Shown here: in pieces, positions 1-6,765 of the stretch
Layout of the letters: every line of letters starts with the position of its first letter
How positions within the stretch are numbered: position 1 is the first letter of the stretch
NCBI GenBank assembly: GCA_937902905.1
Contig: CALELW010000265.1
Coordinates: 1 to 7,875 of the forward strand
DNA length: 7,875 bases
Origin: an uncultured Clostridium sp.
Lineage (GTDB): Bacteria > Bacillota > Clostridia > Lachnospirales > Lachnospiraceae
Direction: 5' to 3'
Translations under genes and position numbers: made by a program
Notes under the pieces: model-generated
The model's database searches: none
What the model was told of the DNA's origin: nothing
The model's input: only the letters and a program-made list of their open reading frames with translations

Positions 1-120
1 GGGTTGTACACGCAAGTAACCCACGTACCGGAATTAAGACAAGTAATATGTATTATCGTAAACCATATTGTGCGAGACGAGTTCTTGGTTAAATCTAAGA
101 AGTCATACAACTCGAAAACG

Positions 121-162
121 AACGCCTGTACGCAGACAATTGTAGTCATGTGTACAGGCGTT
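121..162. repeat. 11-bp perfect inverted repeat (stem-loop)
   Basis: The left arm AACGCCTGTAC (121-131) is exactly complementary to GTACAGGCGTT (152-162). The 20-base loop contains the palindrome ACAATTGT. The right arm is followed by ATTTATC, which is only a weak T-rich tail. It could be the terminator of a gene lying left of the window, or a protein-binding dyad. No gene that would use it is visible here. Confidence 0.6.
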
Positions 163-164
163 AT

Positions 165-235
165 TTATCAACAATTAAAACAACGAAATTGCGATATTTG
201 TTAGTTGTGAACAAAGTTATAAACATTGTCAACAA
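165..235. promoter_or_regulatory. Cluster of TTGTnnACAA dyads / DnaA-box-like 9-mers
   Basis: Two dyads, TTGTGAACAA (205-214) and TTGTCAACAA (226-235), have centres 21 bp apart, about two helical turns. The same stretch holds TTATCAACA (165-173), TTATAAACA (217-225), TTGTCAACA (226-234) and, on the minus strand, TTGTTCACA (206-214). These differ from the DnaA box TTATCCACA by one or two bases. A regulator binding site or a weak DnaA cluster are both possible. The words are seen directly; the function is a guess. Confidence 0.25.
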
Positions 236-273
236 TTTAAGTAGACTTATGTAGCATATTTTTGACTATAAGA

Positions 274-300
274 CAAGTTATCTAATTGTGTGACAACTTG
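274..300. repeat. Short dyad upstream of hpf promoter
   Basis: CAAGTT (274-279) and AACTTG (295-300) form a 6-bp inverted repeat with a 15-base gap. Between and overlapping them lies a third TTGT…ACAA dyad, TTGTGTGACAA (286-296). It sits about 45 bp upstream of the hpf -35 box, a position where an activator could bind. Role unknown. Confidence 0.25.
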
Positions 301-344
301 GTGACGCACGGTTAAAATGTTTATCTGATTTATGGATTTTTGTG

Positions 345-373
345 TTGCCGAACAGAGGGTTTTGTTGTATAAT
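345..373 (+). promoter_or_regulatory. hpf promoter (SigA type), with overlapping SigH-like match
   Basis: The -35 box is TTGCCG (345-350) and the -10 box is a perfect TATAAT (368-373), separated by 17 bases. Transcription should start near A380, about 53 bases before the hpf start codon. The same DNA also contains AGAGGGTTT (354-362), 11 bases, then ATGATT (374-379). This is a near match to the SigH consensus (RNAGGAWWW-N11/12-RNGAAT). Some Bacillota hpf genes are under SigH or SigB, so dual control is possible but unproven. Confidence 0.75.
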
Positions 374-380
374 ATGATTA

Positions 381-404
381 CGAGATGAGCCAATGGACAT
401 CTTG
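381..404 (+). promoter_or_regulatory. 5'-end hairpin of the hpf leader
   Basis: CGAGATG (381-387) pairs with CATCTTG (398-404), with one G·U pair and a 10-base loop. It begins one or two bases after the predicted transcription start, so the mRNA would carry a hairpin at its very 5' end. Such a hairpin commonly protects against 5'-end-dependent decay. It leaves the ribosome binding site AAAGGAG (417-423) free. Confidence 0.4.
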
Positions 405-432
405 AAACTTATGGGCAAAGGAGCTGATTAGT

Positions 433-960
433 ATGAACTTAGTAATAAGTGGAAAAAACATTGACATAACGGAAGGATTGCGTGCAGCAGTTGAGGAGAA
501 GATTGGAAAGCTCGAGCGGTATTTCAATGATTCAACAGAAGTTCATGTTACATTGAGCACAGAGAAGAATCGTCAGAAAATCGAAGTTACGGTACCGATG
601 AAAGGAACCATCATTCGTGCAGAAGAAACAAGCACCGATATGTATGTATCGATTGATTTGGTGGAAGAAGTCATCGAACGCCAGCTTCGTAAATATAAGA
701 ACAAGCTGATTCAGAAAGAGCAGAACGTAGCACAGTTTAGCAAAGGATTTGTTGACGAAGACGCTTACGAAGAGGAAGAAATTTCCATTATTCGTTCCAA
801 AAAATTTGCGATGAAACCGATGGATCCGGAAGAAGCCTGTGTACAGATGGAACTTCTCGGACACACATTCTTCGTTTTCCGCAACTCAGAAACCGACGAA
901 GTAAATGTCGTTTATAAGAGAAAAGACAATACATACGGTTTGATTGAGCCGGAATTCTAA
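433..960 (+). CDS. hpf: Ribosome hibernation promoting factor, long form (HPF)
   Basis: This 175-residue protein is a full-length long HPF, which binds the 30S decoding region and pairs ribosomes into inactive 100S dimers in slow growth or stress. Residues 1-98 are the S30AE/HPF domain (start MNLVISGKNIDITEGLRAAV, basic helix near IERQLRKYKNKL). Residues 99-118 are an acidic linker (DEDAYEEEE). Residues 119-175 are the dimerisation domain (IIRSKKFAMKPMDPEEA, then VVYKRKDNTYGLIEPEF). The ATG has AAAGGAG nine bases upstream and its own promoter. A terminator starts directly after the TAA stop, so it appears monocistronic and separate from secA, as its stress role would suggest. The hpf–secA adjacency matches B. 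subtilis yvyD–secA. Identification is secure. Confidence 0.97.
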   Translation: MNLVISGKNIDITEGLRAAVEEKIGKLERYFNDSTEVHVTLSTEKNRQKIEVTVPMKGTIIRAEETSTDMYVSIDLVEEVIERQLRKYKNKLIQKEQNVAQFSKGFVDEDAYEEEEISIIRSKKFAMKPMDPEEACVQMELLGHTFFVFRNSETDEVNVVYKRKDNTYGLIEPEF

Positions 961-963
961 ATG

Positions 964-1042
964 AAAAATAATAATCACCCCTGGTGGCAAGCAGGATATT
1001 TGCTTCGCAAATATAGCTTCCCCCGGGGGTGATTTTATTTTT
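964..1042. terminator. Bidirectional intrinsic terminator after hpf
   Basis: AATCACCCC (973-981) pairs with GGGGTGATT (1026-1034). An A-rich arm (964-971) pairs with the T-rich tail (1035-1042, TTATTTTT), so the structure can terminate transcription in either direction. The stem continues imperfectly inward and ends in an 8-bp perfect tip, ATATTTGC-TTC-GCAAATAT (about 997-1015). It begins three bases after the hpf stop codon. The interior is much longer than a simple terminator needs. Confidence 0.85.
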
Positions 1043-1056
1043 CGCAAAAAAGGAAG

Positions 1057-1073
1057 AGGGGGACTGCCTCCCT
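1057..1073 (-). terminator. Small G/C-rich hairpin, possible minus-strand terminator
   Basis: AGGGGG (1057-1062) pairs with CTCCCT (1068-1073), with one G·U pair and a 5-base loop. Read on the minus strand the hairpin is followed by CTTCCTTTTTT, a terminator-like tail. Read on the plus strand it is followed by A residues. No minus-strand gene in the window would use it. The GGGGG could also pair with CCCCC at 1231-1235. Confidence 0.3.
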
Positions 1074-1078
1074 TAAAA

Positions 1079-1228
1079 AATGTAGTTTTCTATTTTTTTC
1101 GGGTTTTAACTTTATTTGTAGTCCGATTTTCGCTTGAAATTGTTCTAAATTACGGAAACTGAAAAAACCAAGCGAACATCTGTCACAAACAAAGGCAAAC
1201 CCCGAAAAGAAATAGAAAAGGTTGCATT
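1079..1228. repeat. About 150-bp imperfect palindrome upstream of secA
   Basis: The two halves are complementary nearly end to end. AATGTA (1079-1084) pairs with TGCATT (1223-1228). TTTTCTA (1086-1092) pairs with TAGAAAA (1213-1219). TTTTCGGG (1096-1103) pairs with CCCGAAAA (1201-1208). TTTGT (1115-1119) pairs with ACAAA (1185-1189). TTCGCTTG (1129-1136) pairs exactly with CAAGCGAA (1169-1176). The loop is about 32 bases. This could be a MITE-like element, a hairpin RNA or a protein-binding cruciform. It encodes no protein, and no mobile-element family is recognised. Confidence 0.6.
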
Positions 1229-1250
1229 CTCCCCCGACTAATGATAAAAT
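1222..1250 (+). promoter_or_regulatory. secA operon promoter (SigA type, extended -10)
   Basis: TTGCAT (1222-1227), a 17-base spacer and TAAAAT (1245-1250) form a strong vegetative promoter. TGA directly before the -10 box adds an extended -10 element. Transcription should start near 1256-1257, about 84 bases before the secA ATG. The -35 box overlaps the right end of the large palindrome at 1079-1228. No other promoter of similar quality was noticed down to the end of the operon, so it probably drives secA through the yhfC-like gene. Confidence 0.75.
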
Positions 1251-1258
1251 ACCATATT

Positions 1259-1316
1259 GAGACAGTAACGTCTCTTGTTAGGATGTATGGCATGTGGCAG
1301 CGTGAAAATGCCACGC
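1259..1316 (+). promoter_or_regulatory. secA leader with 5'-end hairpin and competing hairpins
   Basis: GAGAC (1259-1263) and GTCTC (1270-1274) form a hairpin at the predicted 5' end of the mRNA. Downstream, three stems overlap and exclude one another: GTGGCA/TGCCAC (1294-1299 with 1309-1314), GCGTG/CACGC (1300-1304 with 1312-1316) and GGCAT/ATGCC (1289-1293 with 1308-1312). The last hairpin ends about 11 bases before the ribosome binding site GGAGAG (1328-1333). The stems are directly visible; a regulatory switch is inference. Confidence 0.4.
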
Positions 1317-1340
1317 AAAAAATAATTGGAGAGTGACAAA

Positions 1341-3890
1341 ATGGGATTATTTAGTAAGTTTGTAGGAACACATAGTGAGCGTGAAGTGAAACGTGTGCTT
1401 CCGATTGTTGACAAAATTGAATCACTTGAACCAGAAATGGAGAAGTTATCCGATGAAGAGCTTCGCGGCAAAACGGCGGAGTTTAAGAAACGTTTGGCAG
1501 ATAAAGAAACTTTGGATGACATTTTACCGGAAGCGTATGCTGTTGTGCGTGAGGCTTCTAAGAGAACCATCGGACTGAGACATTTTCGTGTACAGTTGAT
1601 TGGTGGTGTCATTTTACATCAGGGACGTATTACCGAGATGCGTACCGGTGAAGGTAAAACACTCGTATCTACCCTTCCGGCGTATCTGAATGCGCTCGAA
1701 GGAAAAGGTGTTCATATCGTAACAGTAAACGACTATCTGGCAAAGCGTGATGCGGAGTGGATGGGTCAGATTCATGAATTTCTTGGTCTGACAGTCGGTG
1801 TTATTTTGAACAGCATGGACAATGACGAGAGAAGAGAAGCATATAACTGCGACATCACGTATGCGACAAACAACGAACTGGGATTTGATTACCTGCGTGA
1901 CAACATGGTTATTTACAAAGAGCAGTTAGTACAGCGTGATTTGCACTATGCCATTGTCGATGAGGTTGACTCGGTATTGATTGACGAGGCGAGAACACCT
2001 CTTATTATTTCCGGTTCCAGCGGAAAATCGACAAAGATTTACGAGGCGTGTGATAACTTAGTGCGCCAGTTGAAAAAAGGTACTGAAAAAGAATTGTCCA
2101 AGATGGACATTATCATGAAAGAAGATAATAACGAAACCGGTGACTATGTTGCAAACGAAAAGGAAAAGACAGTAAACCTTACCGAGCAGGGTATCAAAAA
2201 GGTAGAGCGTTTCTTTCATTTGGAAAACTTGGCAGACCCGGAAAACTTAGAGATTCAGCACTGCGTAAACTTATCGCTTCGTGCCCATGCGTTGATGCAC
2301 CTTGATAAGGATTATGTAGTAAAAGATGATCAGGTACTTATCGTAGACGAATTTACCGGACGTATCATGCCGGGAAGACGTTATTCGGACGGTTTACATC
2401 AGGCAATTGAAGCAAAAGAGCATGTAAAAGTGAAGAGAGAGAGTAAAACCCTTGCCACAATTACATTCCAGAACTTCTTTAATAAATATGATAAGAAATG
2501 TGGTATGACCGGTACCGCTCTCACAGAGGAAAAAGAGTTCCGTGAGATTTACGGCATGGACGTTGTTGAAGTGCCGACAAACCTGCCGGTACAGCGTATT
2601 GACCACAATGATTCCGTATATAAAACAAAACGTGAGAAATTAAATGCGATTGTTGAAGATATTGCGGCAAGTCATGAAAAAGGACAGCCGGTATTGGTTG
2701 GTACGATTACGATTGACGCTTCGGAAGAATTGTCACAGTTATTGAAAAAACGTGGAATTCCACATAAAGTATTGAATGCGAAGTTCCATGAACTTGAGGC
2801 AGAGATTATCGCAGATGCCGGTCAGATTGGAGCAGTTACGATTGCGACAAACATGGCTGGACGTGGTACGGATATTAAACTGGGCGAGGGCGTAACGGAA
2901 CTTGGCGGTTTGAAAATTATTGGTACAGAACGTCATGAATCCCGCCGAATTGATAATCAGTTGCGTGGTCGTGCCGGACGTCAGGGCGACCCGGGTGAAT
3001 CGAAATTCTACATTTCGCTGGAAGATGATTTGATGCGTTTGTTCGGTTCCCAGAATCTGATGCAGATGTTTAATTCGCTTGGTATGCCGGAAGGCGAGCA
3101 GATTCAGCACAAGATGCTTAATAAAGCGATTGAGCGTGCACAGAAGAAGATTGAGAGCAACAACTACGGAATCCGTAAAAATCTGTTGGAATATGACCAG
3201 ATTAATAACGAGCAGCGTGAGATTATTTACGCTGAGCGCCGCAAGGTACTCGATGGCGATGACATGCGCGATACGATTATCAGCATGATTGATGAATTGG
3301 TTGAAAAATATGTCTGTATGGTAATTGGTGCTGATCAGGGACCGTCTTTGTGGAATCTGGATGAGTTGAATGAAATTCTCATTCCGATGATTCCGGTTAA
3401 ACCGATTACCGGTGAGGGCTGCAGTTCAAGAGATGAATTGATTCAGAATTTGAAAGAAGAAGCTCTTCGTCTGTATGAGACAAAAGAAGCAGAATTTCCG
3501 GAGCCGGAGCAGATTCGTGAGATTGAGCGTGTCATTATTTTAAAAGTAACGGATAGCCGCTGGATGGATCACATAGACGATATGGATCAGCTTCGTCAGG
3601 GAATCGGACTTCAGGCATTTGGACAGAGAGACCCGGTTGTCGAGTATCGTTTACAGGGCTATGATATGTTCAACGATATGACGGAGTCCATTCGTGAAGA
3701 GACGGTTAAGATGCTGATGCATGTCCGCATTGAGCAGAAGGTTGAGCGTGAGCAGGTTGCTGAAGTGACAGGAACCAATAAAGATGATTCGGCAAATGCA
3801 CCGATTGTCCGTAAATCGGAAAAAATCAGCCGAAATGCACCGTGCCCATGTGGTTCCGGGAAAAAATACAAATATTGCTGTGGCAGATAA
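1341..3890 (+). CDS. secA: Preprotein translocase ATPase SecA
   Basis: SecA is the cytoplasmic motor ATPase that pushes unfolded preproteins through the SecYEG channel. The protein has 849 residues if started at ATG 1341, which follows GGAGAG by 7 bases. A TTG at 1326 would add five residues but has no good RBS. Visible motifs are Q85 in RHFRVQLIGG; Walker A TGEGKT (102-107, with K106); Walker B DEVD (207-210), followed by the preprotein cross-linking domain from about 225 to 370; CGMTGTA; GRGTD (507-511); the arginine finger region RGRAGRQGD (542-550); and the helical scaffold and wing regions. The C-terminal zinc site has C835, C837, C846 and C847 (CxCx8CC). All catalytic parts are intact and the length fits the Gram-positive family (B. 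subtilis 841). prfB follows 46 bases later without a terminator. Confidence 0.98.
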   Translation: MGLFSKFVGTHSEREVKRVLPIVDKIESLEPEMEKLSDEELRGKTAEFKKRLADKETLDDILPEAYAVVREASKRTIGLRHFRVQLIGGVILHQGRITEMRTGEGKTLVSTLPAYLNALEGKGVHIVTVNDYLAKRDAEWMGQIHEFLGLTVGVILNSMDNDERREAYNCDITYATNNELGFDYLRDNMVIYKEQLVQRDLHYAIVDEVDSVLIDEARTPLIISGSSGKSTKIYEACDNLVRQLKKGTEKELSKMDIIMKEDNNETGDYVANEKEKTVNLTEQGIKKVERFFHLENLADPENLEIQHCVNLSLRAHALMHLDKDYVVKDDQVLIVDEFTGRIMPGRRYSDGLHQAIEAKEHVKVKRESKTLATITFQNFFNKYDKKCGMTGTALTEEKEFREIYGMDVVEVPTNLPVQRIDHNDSVYKTKREKLNAIVEDIAASHEKGQPVLVGTITIDASEELSQLLKKRGIPHKVLNAKFHELEAEIIADAGQIGAVTIATNMAGRGTDIKLGEGVTELGGLKIIGTERHESRRIDNQLRGRAGRQGDPGESKFYISLEDDLMRLFGSQNLMQMFNSLGMPEGEQIQHKMLNKAIERAQKKIESNNYGIRKNLLEYDQINNEQREIIYAERRKVLDGDDMRDTIISMIDELVEKYVCMVIGADQGPSLWNLDELNEILIPMIPVKPITGEGCSSRDELIQNLKEEALRLYETKEAEFPEPEQIREIERVIILKVTDSRWMDHIDDMDQLRQGIGLQAFGQRDPVVEYRLQGYDMFNDMTESIREETVKMLMHVRIEQKVEREQVAEVTGTNKDDSANAPIVRKSEKISRNAPCPCGSGKKYKYCCGR

Positions 3891-3936
3891 GCAGTGAATG
3901 ACTGCGTTTGCATAAAAAAATTAAGGTGGTGATTTT

Positions 3937-5041
3937 GTGGTTGAATTGGATAACATCCGAATCGAACTGAGCAGTTTTGAAAAACCACTTCTGGAAGTAA
4001 GGGATTCACTTTAACTTAGCAGAGAAAAAGTTAAGGATTGAAGAACTTGAGAGAAATATGGAAGCACCTGACTTTTGGGACGATGCCGAGAAGGCAAGTG
4101 CGGATATGAAGGAATTAAAGGACTTAAAGAGTATTGTTGAACGTGCCGATGCACTCAGCATGGCGTATGACGATATTATGACGCTGATTGAGATGGGGAA
4201 TGAAGAGGCGGATGAGTCACTGGTTCCGGAAGTTGAAAATGAGTTTGTGCAATTCCAGAAGGAATTTGAAGATTTACGAATTACAACGATGCTTACCGGT
4301 GAGCATGATGCCGAGAATGCGATTCTTACCCTGCATGCAGGAGCCGGTGGCACAGAGAGCTGCGATTGGGCAAGTATGTTGTGCCGTATGTATGAGAAAT
4401 GGGCAGACAAACGCGGCTTTACCGTAGAAGTTTTAGACTCACTGGATGGTGATGAGGCAGGACTGAAATCCGTCACATTGGAAATTCAAGGAGATAATGC
4501 TTATGGTTATTTAAAGAGTGAGCACGGCGTTCATCGTCTGGTGCGTATCTCACCGTTTAATGCGGCGGGAAAACGACAGACTTCGTTTGTGTCGTGTGAC
4601 GTCATGCCGGATATTAAGCAGGATATTGATATTGAAATCGCAGATGATGATATCCGAATTGACACGTACCGTTCGAGCGGTGCCGGTGGACAGCATATCA
4701 ACAAAACGTCATCGGCAATCCGAATTACCCATTTTCCAACGGGTATTGTGGTACAATGTCAGAATGAGCGTTCACAGCATATGAATAAGGATAAAGCGAT
4801 GCAGATGCTCAAAGCGAAACTTTTGATTTTGCGTGAACAGGAAAATCTGGCAAAAGAATCCGATATCCGTGGTGAAGTCAAAGAAATTGGCTGGGGCAGT
4901 CAGATTCGCTCTTATGTTATGCAGCCGTACACGATGGTAAAAGACCATCGGACCAATGCAGAGACCGGAAATGTTTCTGCGGTATTAGATGGTGATATTG
5001 ACATGTTTATGAATGCCTATTTGAAATGGATTAACAGTTAG
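3937..5041 (+). CDS. prfB: Peptide chain release factor 2, programmed +1 frameshift
   Basis: RF2 releases the finished peptide at UAA and UGA codons. Translation should start at GTG 3937, seven bases after the near-perfect RBS TAAGGTGG (3922-3929). It reads 25 codons to CTT (4009-4011), meets in-frame TAA (4012-4014), and shifts +1 to AAC (4013-4015), giving 367 residues (E. coli RF2 has 365). Numbering then matches E. coli exactly: stop-recognition SPF at 205-207 and catalytic GGQ at 250-252. Residue 246 is Ser, where E. coli K-12 has Thr. The zero-frame N-terminus (VELDNIRIELSSFEKPLLEV) continues in register into AEKKLRIEELERNMEAPDFW, typical of clostridial RF2. Calling the gene from ATG 4058 would lose 40 residues. 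cheW follows after 13 bases. Confidence 0.95.
3998..4015 (+). promoter_or_regulatory. prfB programmed +1 frameshift site with UAA
   Basis: The site reads TAAGGGAT-TCA-CTT-TAA-C. TAAGGG (3998-4003) can pair with the anti-Shine-Dalgarno sequence in the same register as the E. coli element, that is, aligned to TAAGGAGG with three bases before CTT. The slippery CTT lets tRNA-Leu move to TTT. The stop is TAA where nearly all described prfB sites have TGA, so the first recoded residue is Asn instead of Asp. RF1 as well as RF2 reads UAA, which should weaken RF2-specific autoregulation. Confidence 0.88.
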
Positions 5042-5054
5042 AAGGGGATAAGGT

Positions 5055-5531
5055 ATGAAAGAAGTCGTTACATTTTTTTTGAGTGGCAAAGAATACGGAG
5101 CAGATGTTTCCGAGATACAGGGAATTGAAAATTACGTGGAATACGCAAAGGAGCCCGGGCTTTCCGATGGCTTTTTAGGCATTGTTTCAATCCGTGATGA
5201 GTGGGTTCCTTTGCTAAATCTGAAAAAGAAACTGGTTCTGCCGCCGGTGCCCGTAACAGGGGAGACCAAGTATCTGGTGTTTCAGCTGCCGCAGGGGAAA
5301 GCAGCCGTTTTAGTGGATGGTGTTTCGAATATTATTCAGGCGGATGGCGATGAAATACAGGATTTCCCGGCACTTGTGCACACGAAAAAGACGGCGTATG
5401 CCGACTTTGTGGTAAACCACAAGGGACGGTTGATTCTTAGTATTAATCCGGGAAGCCTTCTCACAAAAGAAGAGTGGCAGGAAGTTGATAAAGTGCTGAA
5501 AAGCAAAAGTGAAGAGTCTAACGAAGAGTAA
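5055..5531 (+). CDS. CheW-like chemotaxis coupling protein (solitary, divergent)
   Basis: This 158-residue single-domain protein resembles CheW, the cytoplasmic adaptor joining methyl-accepting receptors to the kinase CheA. Family features are the start VVTFFLSGKEYGADVSEIQGI (residues 4-24), the core GIVSIRDEWVPLLNLKKKL (42-60), the second barrel KYLVFQLPQGKAAVLVDGV (72-90) and the end GRLILSINPGSLLT (124-137), followed by a charged tail. The usual NLRG turn reads SIRD here, keeping the Arg (R47) but losing Asn and Gly. It is therefore divergent, and a role outside classical chemotaxis is possible. ATG follows AAGGGG by 7 bases, 13 bases after prfB; hom starts 28 bases after its stop. No CheA or receptor gene lies nearby, though a CheY-like gene converges at the window end. 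I am confident of the domain but not of the function. Confidence 0.85.
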   Translation: MKEVVTFFLSGKEYGADVSEIQGIENYVEYAKEPGLSDGFLGIVSIRDEWVPLLNLKKKLVLPPVPVTGETKYLVFQLPQGKAAVLVDGVSNIIQADGDEIQDFPALVHTKKTAYADFVVNHKGRLILSINPGSLLTKEEWQEVDKVLKSKSEESNEE

Positions 5532-5559
5532 GACTTTTGATTTGGAAATGGAGGAAAAA

Positions 5560-6765
5560 ATGATTCGAATTGCAGTGTTAGGTTATGGAACGGTTGGTTC
5601 CGGTGTTGTTAAGGTGATTCAGACAAATGCAAAAATTATTGCAAAGAGAGCCGGACAGGAAGTTGAAGTGAAATATGTATTAGACCTTCGTGATTTCCCG
5701 GACGACCCGATTCAGTCCAAAGTAGTACATGATTTTAATGTTATCTTAGAAGACCCGGAAGTGGATATTGTTGTAGAGACCATGGGCGGAACGAAACCGG
5801 CTTATGAATTTGTGAAAAAATCTTTGTTAGCCGGAAAAAGTGTATGTACATCCAATAAAGAATTGGTGGCTGCTTATGGAGCAGAGCTTGTGCATATCGC
5901 AAAGAGCAAGACGGTAAACTTCTTGTTTGAGGCGAGTGTCGGCGGTGGTATTCCGATTATCAGACCGTTAAACCAGAGTCTGACTGCTGACCGAATCGAG
6001 CAGATTAATGGTATTTTAAATGGAACGACAAACTATATCCTTACGAAGATGGCACAGGAAGGTTCTGATTTTGCCGACGTTTTGAAAGAGGCACAGGAAC
6101 TTGGCTATGCAGAAAAAGACCCGACCGCAGATGTGGAAGGATATGATGCCTGCCGTAAGATTGCGATTTTGACTTCTTTAGCATACGGACAGCAGGTGGA
6201 TTACGAGGATATTTATACCGAAGGAATTACCAAAATTACGGCAGAAGATTTCAAATATGCAAAAGCCCTTGGCGCTGCTATTAAAATCTTTGGCACAAGC
6301 CGTAAAGAAGGAAATAAATTGTATGCAATGGTTGCACCACAGATGATTCAGGCAGACAATCCGCTGTACGCAGTGAATGATGTATTTAATGCAATCTGTG
6401 TGACAGGAAACATGCTTGGTGATGTTATGTTTTATGGTAAAGGTGCCGGAAAAGAGGCAACAGCAAGCGCAGTTGTATCGGATGTGGTTGATGCAGTAAA
6501 ACATATGAATGTCAATGTGATGACAATCTGGGAAGATGAAAAACAGGAAGTTGCTCCGATGGATGAAATGAAAAACCGTTTCTTCGTCCGCATTGGTGCA
6601 AGTGAAAAAGCAAAAGCAGAAGATTTGTTTGAAGAGGTTACACCGGTAGATGGTGGAATTGCAGATGAATTTGGCTTTTTGACAGGAACCATGACTGAAA
6701 AAGAATTTAACGAAACCATTTCTCAGTTTGATACATTTATTACGAGAATTCGTGTTGGATTCTAA
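5560..6765 (+). CDS. hom: Homoserine dehydrogenase
   Basis: The enzyme reduces aspartate semialdehyde to homoserine with NAD(P)H, the branch point to threonine and methionine. From ATG 5560 (GGAGG five bases upstream) it has 401 residues. The nucleotide-binding fold opens with MIRIAVLGYGTVGSG (GxGxxG at 8-13). Catalytic Lys100 lies in TSNKELVAAYG. The family signature runs from LNGTTNYIL (153-161) through ELGYAEKDPTADVEGYDACRK. E185, D196 and K200 have the same spacing as E208, D219 and K223 of the yeast enzyme. The C-terminal part from about residue 339 (RFFVRIGASEKAK) is an ACT-like domain without the usual D-x-P-G loop, so threonine feedback may be altered. The yhfC-like gene follows after 32 bases. 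Confidence 0.96.
   Translation: MIRIAVLGYGTVGSGVVKVIQTNAKIIAKRAGQEVEVKYVLDLRDFPDDPIQSKVVHDFNVILEDPEVDIVVETMGGTKPAYEFVKKSLLAGKSVCTSNKELVAAYGAELVHIAKSKTVNFLFEASVGGGIPIIRPLNQSLTADRIEQINGILNGTTNYILTKMAQEGSDFADVLKEAQELGYAEKDPTADVEGYDACRKIAILTSLAYGQQVDYEDIYTEGITKITAEDFKYAKALGAAIKIFGTSRKEGNKLYAMVAPQMIQADNPLYAVNDVFNAICVTGNMLGDVMFYGKGAGKEATASAVVSDVVDAVKHMNVNVMTIWEDEKQEVAPMDEMKNRFFVRIGASEKAKAEDLFEEVTPVDGGIADEFGFLTGTMTEKEFNETISQFDTFITRIRVGF

Noticed and set aside
4..204. 66-codon open frame before hpf starting at TTG
   Set aside because: It crosses the 121-162 stem-loop, has no ribosome binding site, and its peptide is cysteine-rich without any family resemblance.
1079..1228. 6S RNA as identity of the palindrome
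   Set aside because: Length and long-stem shape are suggestive, but I see no promoter directly before it and cannot recognise the conserved central-bubble bases.
1326..1340. TTG start for SecA
   Set aside because: ATG 1341 has GGAGAG at proper distance and yields the standard MGLF-type N-terminus; the TTG overlaps that RBS.
3891..3905. Terminator between secA and prfB (GCAGT-GAATG-ACTGC)
   Set aside because: The stem is only 5 bp and is followed by A residues instead of T; readthrough into prfB is expected.
4058..5041. RF2 beginning at ATG 4058
   Set aside because: This start lies inside the gene. The true N-terminus is encoded in the other frame from GTG 3937 and joined by the programmed shift, which gives exact E. 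coli residue numbering at SPF and GGQ.
5509..5559. Upstream start for Hom overlapping cheW
   Set aside because: ATG 5560 has GGAGG at 5 bases and begins directly with the beta strand of the nucleotide-binding fold.
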